Shown: one piece after another, positions 54,609-64,000 of the stretch
How positions within the stretch are numbered: position 1 is the first letter of the stretch
Layout: each line of letters begins with the position of its first letter
Assembly: GCA_947359465.1 (NCBI GenBank)
Contig: OX375879.1
Coordinates: 90,929,578-90,993,577, forward strand
Length of the DNA: 64,000 nucleotides
Origin: Metellina segmentata
Lineage: Eukaryota; Arthropoda; Arachnida; Araneae; Tetragnathidae
Reading direction: 5' to 3'
The notes under the pieces: model-generated
The model's database searches: none
What the model was told of the DNA's origin: nothing
What the model saw: only the letters and a program-made list of their open reading frames with translations
Program-made: the position numbers and the translations under genes

Positions 54609-56953
54609 TTTTGTATTTTTTGGCAGTTTTGGGCCTCTCGTTAAAATAGTTGTGTTTAGTTTTTAGGTAGTTCTTAAAGCATTTACTTTTCGGAGTATTT
54701 ACATTTTTTTTAAATTGAATGATAAATTAGATATTCTTTAAGATTTAAATTTTCATTCGAAACCAGATTTGACAGATTTACTGCAGAAACAAATCCTTCA
54801 ATAACAATTGACTTTTGGAACCTTTCTTAAGAACCGCTGAGATCAGGCCATTTTGTTTCAAAGGATCCCCGCTGTCTAGCATTGAAAATTACTTTTCAGA
54901 ATGTAAAAAAAATATCTACTTGATGTTCTTTTCATATGTGACTTTAAATGCGTTTGATAATAAAGGATTAATATGAATACATGAATTGAAGCAACTACAG
55001 GGAACATAGTCATAAGGCGTTAAATAAAAATTTCTTAAGGAGTTCCGAGACTCATCGAAAAAAAAATTTATTAATTAATTTAGAATTTTGATTTTTTTGT
55101 ACTGATTACCCATTTAACTAATTAGCAAAATCACAACACAACATTTTTCCAAAAGTTCTTTAAAAATTTAAAATTAAAATTTTTTGAAAAAAAAAGAGGG
55201 GTCATTTTAAATTGCTAAGGCTCAAAATATTCTTGATCAATTTTCAAAATTCTTGAAAGTAAATTATTCACAAATTTATTAACTTTAATTTTGATTCAGC
55301 AATTTAAAAATTAATAACTTAATAAAAAAAATATTTGAATGAAATTTTTTTTTTAAAGTCATATTTTTAAAAGTAAATATTTGTTTCAAATTTGCTGAAT
55401 CAAAATTAAAGTATAATGTTTGAAAAGATGTATTCCAAATTTCAACCCTTAAACTTTATCGGTTTTCGACTTATAGAAATTTGAATACAGGAAATCTTGA
55501 AAAAATGTATCATGGAGAAAAACGCATTTAAAGTTTTAAGGACAGATGTTGTTGTCATGGCAACAACTGTCAAGAGTGTTAGATTTTCAAAACAACGCAC
55601 CACAAAAATTATTATATCTCTAGTTCTAATTAAGATAGAAACATGATTTAAAAGTCATTTTAAGCAGAAAAACACAAAGAATTTCTTAAAATAATAAAAA
55701 AAAATTTCGAAAATTTGATGATTTTTGTGTCCCGGACCCCATTAAAAGAAAAAATGAAAATAAAACATTCAATTGAATTCAAAGAATTGTTGATTGTTTG
55801 AATAAATACTTATTACTTGAAAGTGTAGACATGAACTAGAGTTATTAAACCATTATAATTTTGGAATGTTTTAAAACTTGAAAAGGGCTCTACTGAATTT
55901 TTTGTTGCGCTTTATCATTTTGTTGACCTAAGCCCTTGTATTGACTAATATGAATTAATGTAATATTTAATTTTAAAACCCTGATATGGACTGCTTTAAG
56001 GAATTTTTCTTTTAAAATTAATAGGTTCTATTTAAGGAACTTGTATATTTTCATATCCAGGTCCTGTTAAAATGGAAAATAATAGCTCATATAATTAGTT
56101 TTTCATTATTATTTTTGCTCTTGCCTTTGTTTATGTGAAGCGAAAAATGCATTACCTCTCACTTCTGAACCATCACAATGCTATGGTTTTTTGGTTCAGT
56201 TTAAATGGTACAAAAACCATATTTGACCAAGCTGCTCCATTCATAATTCTATTTATAACCACATACAACGTTATGTAATCGGCGTACACATAAGGAAAGC
56301 ACTACTGTTACGAAGCACGGTTTTTTATGCGTACAACAATCAAGAGTTACTCAGGGGTCGCCAAATGAACTAAGATAATTACGGAAGGTTGCCATGTCTG
56401 ACACCATTAAGATTACCCGGAGGCTTCCGAAACTAATGTACTCGCGAGATCGAAATTCCAGTGATGGTACTTTCCCACGCACTTGATTTGGTGAAAGTAA
56501 ATATTTCCCTCTCATGATGGAATGAGCTGAATCAGCTAATTTCAGCACATCATCTGTTGTCAACTGGATCCAGAAGAGTGGTCCACGAATCCAGGAAAGT
56601 TTATTTAATAAATAAAATAAAATATATTGCAATAATATGTAACAATATTACACTTAAGTAATACTCAAATGAGCTTTCTGCAAATCGCTAAATTGAAAAA
56701 TGATAAACTTGCTTGTTAGACGTCAACTAATGGATAAATTAAATATCAAGATATATTGTGGCGGAATATATATTGTCGGCTTAGAGCCGAAACTGATTAA
56801 AATAATTATTTAAAGACTAACAAAATGCTTTTAAGCATGTAGTGTGATTATAACATTTTGATAGCGTATTTATTAAACAGATTGTTAGGAGACTATGTAT
56901 TTCTCCTCGTTACGAAAATAACAATGTACTGTCTCCAAAAAAATGTAAGTTAA
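54609..56953. other. No gene seen; AT-rich, possible unidentified element
   Basis: I searched here for a hydrophobic exon joining 53718 to 59598 and found none that fits phase 0 in and phase 2 out. The stretch from about 55040 (gttccgagactc) to about 55740 (gtgtcccggacccc) looks like a non-autonomous element, but its ends do not pair convincingly. A CAGGGGTCGCC motif at about 56352 resembles a hAT end without a visible partner. Confidence 0.45.
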
Positions 56954-57674
56954 CCCACTGGCTGATTATCTCGCGATTTCCACGGGCAACTCAAATGTAA
57001 TAAAATTTGCTCATCCCGCGATTTTCGCGGGCAGGTGTTTTTCTATCTTTATTGAGGAGCGCATCCCGCTTTTTCACCGTTTAACCAATGAAATAAATTA
57101 CATACAGTGTTAGACGTTAAATTTAGATTTTGGTCAACAGTTGTCGCTAGTCGTCCACTAAATTGCGGCATTTGAAAGTACTTTGTATTTACCGCTCTAA
57201 CTTCGCGCCTTTGTTTGGCGCCTTTTTCTAATCAGAAATGGCTGCTAGAAAACGTTCAGCGATTGACAGAGTATATATTCCTGATGATTTATCAGATTCT
57301 GAAAGTGATTTTAGTTTTGATAGTGATAGCGATATATATTTTTCGGACTGCTATTCAGATAGCGATGAATCTGATTATGATTCAATAAACTTGCAAAGCG
57401 TTAAGCAGTGGTGCAAAATTGATATGAAGAATATTCCTCCTCCTCCAGTTCCTTTTCGTGGAAATCCGGGAATTACTGTGCATATAGCGAACAATAACTT
57501 CTGACATTTTAGTTTCTTATGATAAAAATCTATATAAAAAGTCTTTTCTAGAAAGTAAAAAATGCATATTTCAATTCTCCAATATATATAGATTTTTAAT
57601 ATGCAAAAAAAAAAAAAAAAAAAAACACGATTTTTGAAGCGATTTTTCGGTCTACAAATTGAGCAGTCAGAGGG
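56954..57674 (+). mobile_element. Internally deleted piggyBac element, 721 bp
   Basis: The element is bounded by TTAA on both sides (56950-56953 and 57675-57678), the strict piggyBac target site. Terminal repeats are CCCACTGGCTG at the left and CAGTCAGAGGG at the right. It carries only the beginning of a transposase gene. gcgattttcgcgggca-type short repeats lie near the left end. Confidence 0.92.
57238..57504 (+). pseudogene. piggyBac transposase N-terminal fragment
   Basis: An 88-codon frame starts MAARKRSAIDRVYIPDD and continues with an acidic, serine-rich region (SDSESDFSFDSDSD, SDSDESDYDS). It ends with PVPFRGNPGITVHI. This is the usual layout of the N-terminus of piggyBac-derived transposases (acidic stretch, then F.GNPGI). 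The catalytic DDD domain is deleted. The frame before the deletion is clean, so the internal loss is fairly recent. Confidence 0.85.
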
Positions 57675-57678
57675 TTAA

Positions 57679-58239
57679 AGAGTTTCTTAGTTTTAATCCG
57701 ACGCTATTACTTCTATTTTAATAATACAATCAATTGCTTCTTAATCCCATCGGACTTGGTCTAGACAAGCTAGACTATGTCCATGTGTGAATTCATGCAC
57801 CTTCAAAAATTCCGAGACGAGAGTAGAATTAAAACGCAGAACATCATTGGACAGTGGCAGAACAGCAAACCGAAGTCCGGAAAAGACAGAGACTAGTAGG
57901 ATGGTTCATATGATTGAATATTGTATCAAATGCTTTGAAACTGCAATTTTGAGTTATTACTTATCAAGAACAGCCTAATTAATATGAATAAATGCTTAAA
58001 AAATTGGAGGTTTGACGAAACTCTGGTTGGTAGGTAGTTTTGGTTTTATGGTACAAATGCCGAACAGAACAATATACGCCAAACGTAAGACAAAATGAAA
58101 TAATTTTAAAACAAAATTGTTAGGGAAAAACGATATAACATGCTCCAGAAAGTTAACACATAAAGTATTCATTATCATTTTTATATTTTAAAATCAGGCC
58201 ACTTGTAAAAATGAAATTCAAAATGAAATACTTTAATTT
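57679..58239. other. No gene assigned
   Basis: A 63-codon frame around 57787-57978 (RVELKRRTSLDSGRTANRSP) is coding-like in composition, but no family was recognised. Confidence 0.4.
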
Positions 58240-58350
58240 ACTGGAAGCAACACAGTGGTCTTTTGGCGACTGTCTGGTATGAATCCCAAGGAGAAAGGTC
58301 CGAAGACAAACCATGTAATTTTGAACCACGTGAAGTTAATGAGATACTTA
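58240..58350 (-). repeat. SINE fragment, minus strand
   Basis: Counterpart of 32226-32372: ggagaaaggtccgaagacaa, then gtaattttgaaccacgtgaa. It was present before the block duplication. Confidence 0.7.
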
Positions 58351-58677
58351 TAAAAACATGTTGATCAACAATATGAAAGTATAAATTGTTAATGAAAACA
58401 GAATGAAAGAATAAAAATTTATAAATTTATGATGAAAAAACAGTCGTTGAACTACATAATTTACAATTTTGAAAGAAATTGGGAAGATGTATCTTAAAAA
58501 GGACTTGATGAGGACAAAACTCAAAAGGAGGAACTTGTAAGTTACGCATTGGTGACCATCAAGCAAGACAAAACACTACTTCTCTAGAAAATATTTCAAA
58601 AGAATCCATTCACAAAAATGAAAATTTTCTGATTCATTAAACTTGCTTTAAATTCCATAGTATGATGGTGATTAGGG

Positions 58678-59226
58678 CAGGCCTCGAAATATATTTTTTA
58701 CTACAGGTGCCCCTTGTGCACCTAAGATTTTAAATTAGGTGCACAGGTTATATTTTAGGTGCACATTTAAAAAAATGTAATATAAGAGCATTAATGTAAT
58801 TTAAACTACTTTATTGATTTGGTATGTTTATATGGGTCAGTAGTATATAAAATTATTTAAACATCTAAATTCTCCCTTCTCTCCGGGGTACGGCTGTCGA
58901 GACAGTCGCTTCAACAGAGCCATCTGCAAAATGTTTCGATCATCGGAAAGTTCTGGTGGCAGTGAAACAAGTAAACCTTCCTAATGTATAAACCCGTTAC
59001 GGCTCAACGATTTTGGTTTTGCATAGTGTGTATTTAGGAATTTTAATTACGTTCCTTTAGAGCGAGAGAGGTCGATAACTAATATTTTGTTCAAACATCA
59101 AAATAAGAGAAAGCACGTTCCCCCCCCCCTTTTTTTTTTTAACGTTAGGTGCACCGCGTGCACCTAGCGGGAAGGAATTAGGTGCACAATTTTATTTTCA
59201 TGTGCACCCGGGTATTTCGAGCCCTG
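58678..59226 (+). mobile_element. hAT-type element, 549 bp, same family as 7361-7495
   Basis: It starts CAGGCCTCGAAATA and ends TATTTCGAGCCCTG. An 8-bp target-site duplication with one mismatch flanks it: gattaggg (58670-58677) against gattagga (59227-59234). The block A counterpart shows the empty site (gtgattagggagacagatg, about 32755). Clusters of AGGTGCAC lie near both ends. A short internal frame starting MFRSSESSGGS may be the first codons of the lost transposase. Confidence 0.93.
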
Positions 59227-59597
59227 GATTAGGAAGACGGATGTCTTGTAAACTGTTAGTTAAAATGTAATATATGTCTGATCCGTACCTTCGTTTTTTA
59301 CCTTGTATATTCTTGTGATATATTATTCTCCTATGCACCTTTCTCGTGAATTGAGACCTGATTATGTGACTATTATTTAGTAAACAAGTTATACTTCAAG
59401 TGACAGTAGAGTTATTCTGACGGTATATCGAATTTTGAACAGATTTTATATAGAAATACAAATAATCACGATGAAGAACTGAAAACATAAATTTTCATTT
59501 GTTGAAACACAATTAATGTTAAATACTTTTAATTATGAATAGAATAAAGACACATGAAAAATTCTCATCAAAAACTAATTTATATTCCCTTCCTTAG

Positions 59598-59712
59598 CAT
59601 GAAATGCAGAAAAATGCACCAGCATTGCCGATTCAGTCAAGATTGCTGCCCGGGCACATTCTGTTACGAAAAAGAAGGAACATCTCCAAAGAGATACTGT
59701 AACATAAAATAA
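59598..59712 (+). CDS. Knottin-like (inhibitor cystine knot) last exon
   Basis: A strong acceptor (ttcccttccttag) precedes the exon. In the frame starting ATG at 59599, 37 codons end at TAA (59710-59712). A poly(A)-signal-like AATAAA lies at about 59739. Six cysteines are spaced C-x6-C-x5-C-C-x4-C-x10-C, the inhibitor-cystine-knot pattern shared by spider venom peptides and by non-toxic arthropod knottins. It would be the mature domain of a small secreted peptide, stabilised by three disulfides. The acceptor implies entry in phase 2, so an upstream exon with the signal peptide must exist; only a candidate start (53707-53718) was found. Whether it is a venom component, a defence peptide or an unexpressed relic cannot be told from this DNA. 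A broken copy is at 33125-33182. Confidence 0.6.
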
Positions 59713-60689
59713 TGTTTTTGTATTCATGAACTACGTCAAATAAATGTCATGTTCTTTATCAGAGTTTCCAAGTAATATTTCTTCTGAAGTACATAATCAC
59801 TTTTTAACTCTCTGAACTATAACTAATATCTATAATATCTGAAGGAAGTTTCAGGAAGAAATTAATTTTATTTAACGAATGATAAGTAAATAATTTTGGT
59901 CTTAAAACAGATTTAACCCGTAAAGTGGTTTCGATGAGATATCTTTGGATTTGTGTATCCTGTTACAGGGTGCATTCTGTTAGTGGAAGGATATTGAACT
60001 AAAACATGAAAACTTGTGAATTTTTGCGATTTATTGGCAGCTACCATATTTTTATTCATATGTTAAAAAGGTTCTTTTAAGTGTGATCCATTGGAACGGC
60101 CATTTTAAATCAACAGATATATACTGCTGCTCGCTATGGATAAAATATTATGGTCTTTCATAGTAAAAATAAAAACTCTGTAGCAAAAGCGCATTGTTTA
60201 GACAGTCTGCATTCATTTTGTAGAGTAAACTTAATAATTTCATAGTCATATTCTAACTACAATGCTACAAAGATGGAATTAAGCGTAGTGTGAGCTGACG
60301 CTAAACAAAAGAAACACTCAACAAGTTTCCTCTCGGTTTTAAATTGTAAAATGTTTTTATTCAGTATTTTATTTTCAAAAAGTGGCAAATCTACACTTTT
60401 AAAAATCTGCCAAATTAATTTTTGTCTTTCTTTTATACATTCTTGAATCTATTTTTAATCACGCGATTTAATTGTTTAGTTACATTTCAGTGCATAATTT
60501 AATTAATTTAATTTTTTTCCATGGGCATGATTAATAAGATCCAGCTAATCGTAGTTAAATCAGTAAACAACCGTGAAAATATAAAGCTCTGGACATGTCA
60601 TCCTTTGAAACTAAACGATTTTATTTAGATCGTTTTAATTGGTACTTTGACAACTACAACAGGTGCGTATGAAACAAAAATATAAAATA

Positions 60690-61069
60690 CACGAGAAAAA
60701 AAAGAGGTCTGGGTACCATCCAGAAACATTCCTTTTTCATGTGCACGTTAAACAAAATAAAAATCGAAATTTCAAGCTCCAGAAGCCGACGATTCGAAAC
60801 AATACCATACTTTCGAACAACCCGAAAAAAATATCGCTCATTTTTCCCAGGCAAATGACCATTCTGTCTGGAACGGGAAAAACTACCTTCAGAGATCGCC
60901 TTCCCCCCCATCCGAAGTGAAGGGGGAAAGTTGCGCTCTCTTTTCAACCGCATCGCTCCAAGCCGAAAGTAAAAAAAGAAAACAAAAACATTCACTCTCG
61001 GCTCACTCAGTGAGTGATGTTGGTCTCGAGCAGACCGGTGTGGCTCGATTTTTGCAAACGAATGCATTA
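60690..61069 (+). promoter_or_regulatory. Probable promoter and 5' UTR of the signal-anchor gene
   Basis: This region is clearly richer in G, C and CpG than its surroundings. Its left two thirds are strongly conserved in block A (34530-34860), more evenly than the rest of the block, although block A lacks the exon that follows. Such a pattern suits a promoter or CpG-containing first-exon region. Confidence 0.45.
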
Positions 61070-61180
61070 ATGTGGCGGTTGAAGAGACGTCGGTCCATTT
61101 GCTTCGGGATAGTCTGCCTCTGCCTGGTCTATGTCGTGAGAATTGAAGTCGACAAGAGCTACGCCAACAGGAAACAGAAG
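61070..61180 (+). CDS. First coding exon with type II signal anchor
   Basis: From ATG (61070), 37 codons end in phase 0 at a donor (cagaag then gtaatg). The layout is a basic cytosolic tail (MWRLKRRRS), a hydrophobic span (ICFGIVCLCLVYVV), then a charged stem (RIEVDKSYANRKQK). This is the usual N-terminus of Golgi type II enzymes such as glycosyltransferases or sulfotransferases; the family cannot be decided from this exon. Downstream exons are not in the window or were not recognised. The counterpart in block A is lost. A longer frame starting at 60917 is in phase, but 61070 gives the typical topology. Confidence 0.5.
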
Positions 61181-61376
61181 GTAATGCGATTTCCACGATT
61201 ATCCTTCTCAAATAGACATGTCTTACGCTGGAATCTAGACCATAGTTTCCCAATCTTTTTTGGCTCAACAAGCTTTTTCCAAAGACAGTATTTTCCGGCA
61301 CCGACCTCTTGTAATTTCTATCCCAACTAAAAATAAATTGCAAGAATAGCAGGTACTTTTTTTTTCAATTTTACCT

Positions 61377-62025
61377 TCTATATATATAATTCTCTTACGT
61401 GGCACGCAAAAAAGACGTTATTTGTAATCGCGTTTCGGCAACACTGTACGATTGTTTGTTTATCGCGAAGTCTCGCGCATCGATTGAATTTATAGCGTTA
61501 TCGGATGAAATTTTATTGGAAAAAAAAGGAAATTTTAATGAGCTGTTGCAGTTAGTTTATAATAGAAATAAAAGAAAGCGGAAGATCTTTTCAGGGCCAT
61601 TTAAAAAACGGTCCTTTTCAGGGCCAACAATTATAGTTCAACAAGACGCTTGCACTATAACTTTCGACAACAAACTCAATGAAAAAGTGTGGGTCGTTTG
61701 AGTGCTGGGAAAATGTACATACAAACAACATGCTGGGTATTCAATTTCCAAAGCAACGCTCACATTTCGAGTCAAAATTTGCACAAAGTTTTCATTTGAA
61801 TTCTGATTTTAGAGATACTGTATATATTTTTTCTGTAATACAGCAAATTTAGATTTGAAAAACATTTTTTTGGTAACATATTTTGTAAACAATTCTTCTG
61901 CTAGGACACATGTCTTCATTGAGGCGAGCGAAGCGAACATAGGTTCGCGCAGCGAACCAATGAGGATTGCGAAGCAATCCTCCGGGGGTTGGCGAGCGTT
62001 AGCGAGCAGGGGGCACGCCCCCTAG
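61377..62025 (+). mobile_element. Non-autonomous Helitron, 649 bp
   Basis: It begins TCTATATATATAATTCTC and ends with a GC hairpin (GGGGG cacg CCCCC, 62009-62022) followed by CTAG and a T, the classic Helitron termini. Short gcgagcg/gcgaagc repeats lie before the hairpin. The same family lies inverted at 37774-38417. It has no Rep/helicase; a 100-codon frame inside is probably not a gene. Confidence 0.9.
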
Positions 62026-64000
62026 TCATATATATTTAGCTGTGGGCTTTATTACACATTAGCGAATTAAATGTTTCAATTTTTCATTCTTCAAGTGATT
62101 TCGACGAAAAACCTCGTCTATCAAGGTCTGACGAGTTGTGCTATTGACGAGATACCTCGTTATCAAGATATATTCCATTTTGTATGACGATGAGATCAAG
62201 ACCTGGCCAGTTTTCTTCTAATGACGAGATATCTCGTCCATCACTATCATCGAAACAACCACTAGAAGGGTTAATATCGATCAAATCAGAACAATCGAAT
62301 GCTACCATTAATAAGAAGGATGTCCCTGGTGTTGTGCTGCCAATTTGTAGTTTTTTGCTCTAATTTATCAACGGTAGCCTTAAACTTTTGCAGTCGGTTT
62401 CTCTTTTCGATAAATGACTTTTTACCACACTAAATCCACATTAAACTAAACAGTATAGTAATGGAATTACAATAAAACTTCTTGCAAATGCCAACATGTC
62501 ACTATCTTGCTACGACATGTCGTCACTTACACAGTCGAACAGTTGTAACTTGCATTTTACAATTTATATAATGCTTGTTACAATGTATCACTGTAATGAG
62601 TACGTCTGTATTGATCAAGTGATAAGTGGTTTGCTCAAAACATTCTGAAGCGACAGTATTTTAAAATCTTATTGCCCTAAACTACACTACCGTGTTCCTA
62701 AACACTACCGTTTTGCCCCTGGTGACATCATTACCCTCAAGATTCCTTCAGCGTCCAAAGAGGACCACCATTGTAAACAATATATTAGCGCATATTTCCA
62801 AGCTCTTTTGGCTCAACGATCCCATTTCAAAGACAGACTAATTGTTTTGGCACCCACTCTGGAAAACTCTATCTCAACTAATAATAAAGCGTAAGAAAAG
62901 CGCTTCCTGTAAATTTTTTAATTCGCACAAATATTTGTGAAACTGTGCGCACAGCTAATAACTCTCACATTTTGAAAACACCATAATAGTAATTTAAGTC
63001 TACTTTTTATAGTATTGTGCATATAACATGGCACAAATTGGTGCCGCTACACTTTAAGAACCTGAGTAATTCCTTAGCTCACACAAAAACATATATTATA
63101 ATACTCGCTTGTTTGGACCAATCGTCTTGTTTTTAGACTTGCATTATACACCGTTTATTTCTTGAGACAATGTATCATTCATTGAGTTTCTATACAAGAG
63201 GATAAGTGTTTAAAACAAATTTAGGCGAAAAATTTTTTAGCATCTTTTTGCCCCCTTTTGCTCTCTAACGCCCTCTTTATTTTACTTGGGGCCACAATTG
63301 CCCAACTTCGTTGAGAAATTATGCTTTCGACAGCATTTATAATGCAGGAACGAACTTGATCTTTTGTGCCCTGTAATCTTGTCTCGAGTTTGCCGGCCCC
63401 CATTCACCATCTGATTACAGGTTTTTATAGGTTAAATTACTGATAGTGTTGCGTCTTCTGTTATTAGACGTATTCGGAATGAATTACTTTGTAATATTTG
63501 TTTGAAAAATGTATTTGAATATTAAATATTATTTATCATTTTGAAAATTTAGTTATTATTTTTTAATATTGTTGATTATTTTTAAAGTACTATTTTTTAA
63601 ATATTATTACAATCATCTTGGTCAAGATATATCCTATACCAAGTCCTGGATACCATGTTTTACAATTCATGTTTATCTAGGAGCTATTTTATAGACACCG
63701 ATACAATCTAAAATATTAGATAGAGTTGTAGTCTCTCATGTTCATATTCCCTGCCAAATGCTAATATAAGTAAAGTAAATAATCACCATAAGTAAAGCAA
63801 AGTCTATTAAATTGAATATAATTGGAAAAGTATAAATAATTCGTGTCTATCACAAACAATTAAAGTACTTAAATCAACCTATAACTCTCTCTGAAAAATA
63901 TCACAAAAACTTTCTATCACTAAGAAATCAGCCAAGGAAAAAATCTAACAATACGAAATTAAGACATTATAGCTTTCCCCCTCCCTATTCTGACGTCTGC
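62026..64000. other. No gene seen
   Basis: AT-rich DNA. Two short direct repeats, gacgagatacctcgttatca and gacgagatatctcgtccatc, lie at about 62147 and 62223. No exon or element with clear borders was recognised. Confidence 0.5.

Larger units (their letters stand above)
53280..60960 (+). repeat. Segmental duplication, block B
   Basis: This is the partner of block A (30840-34870), in the same order and orientation. It is expanded by the elements at 53804-54600, 56954-57674 and 58678-59226 and by other unidentified DNA. It contains the intact knottin-like exon and leads into the exon at 61070. Confidence 0.88.

Noticed and set aside
56351..56632. A 93-codon minus-strand frame with WIRGPLFWIQ, faintly like a retroelement
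   Set aside because: The similarity is confined to a few residues, and no neighbouring retroelement motif supports it.
54609..59597. A signal-peptide exon for the knottin-like gene
   Set aside because: No hydrophobic open stretch with an acceptor, phase-0 entry and phase-2 donor was found; none is claimed.
59613..59712. Alternative acceptor and frame for the exon at 59598 (after atgcag, giving a phase-1 frame)
   Set aside because: It would fit the phase-1 reading of the leader at 53690, but the resulting sequence has no recognisable features. The frame with six cysteines in knottin spacing is far less likely by chance. The alternative is kept in mind only.
60654..61343. A 229-codon minus-strand frame
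   Set aside because: It is antisense to the promoter and first exon of the signal-anchor gene; its composition is unlike a protein and no motif is visible. The opposite strand has a better explanation.
61399..61701. A 100-codon frame inside the right Helitron
   Set aside because: It does not resemble Rep/helicase or another known protein, and the inverted copy at 37.8-38.4 kb does not obviously preserve it.

Overview
The window looks like arthropod nuclear DNA, most probably from a spider or other arachnid. It is AT-rich and intron-rich, with long intergenic stretches, poly(A)/poly(T) runs and very dense transposon debris. It holds hAT, Tc1, mariner, piggyBac, PIF/Harbinger-like, Helitron, CR1-like LINE, solo-LTR and tRNA-derived SINE sequence. 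The host genes are short exons with GT..AG borders. The arachnid call rests on the style of the PGRP and Tc1 sequences and on an inhibitor-cystine-knot exon; it is inference. Bacterial-style operons, Shine-Dalgarno sites and CRISPR arrays are absent.

Left part (1-10.4 kb): a decayed hAT element, a 5'-truncated CR1-type LINE, a SINE, a 135-bp hAT MITE with a perfect 8-bp target-site duplication, then a 2.7-kb satellite array of about 11 units of 230/237 bp. Next (10.7-17.3 kb, minus strand) come two very long uninterrupted reading frames that I consider the most striking system here. The upstream one has an SGNH/GDSL-type hydrolase domain, a coding minisatellite and C2H2 fingers. The downstream one has C2H2 fingers, a MULE-type DDE transposase with a SWIM finger, and two tandem Ulp1-type cysteine protease domains. 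They overlap by 28 bp, and a cryptic zinc finger bridges the junction, so they may act as one unit.

Middle part (17.6-44.1 kb): a peptidoglycan-recognition-protein (PGRP) gene on the plus strand. Three exons give a complete PGRP domain that lacks the zinc ligands of the amidases. A second copy of the locus starts at about 38.9 kb and is dead: frameshift, stop codons, a solo LTR inside an exon and no last exon. The third intron of copy 1 carries a transposon nest (SINE in gag-type retroelement in Tc1), each layer with readable target-site duplications. Insertions shared or not shared between the copies allow the events to be ordered.

Right part (44-64 kb): mariner and Tc1 remnants, internally deleted hAT and piggyBac elements, a candidate two-exon gene for a small basic secreted peptide, and a second, independent duplication (about 30.8-34.9 kb against 53.3-61.0 kb). 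This block contains a knottin-like exon, intact in the right copy and broken in the left copy, and a CpG-bearing promoter-like region followed by a first exon encoding a type II signal anchor. About two thirds of the window is transposon-derived or shows no recognisable gene.
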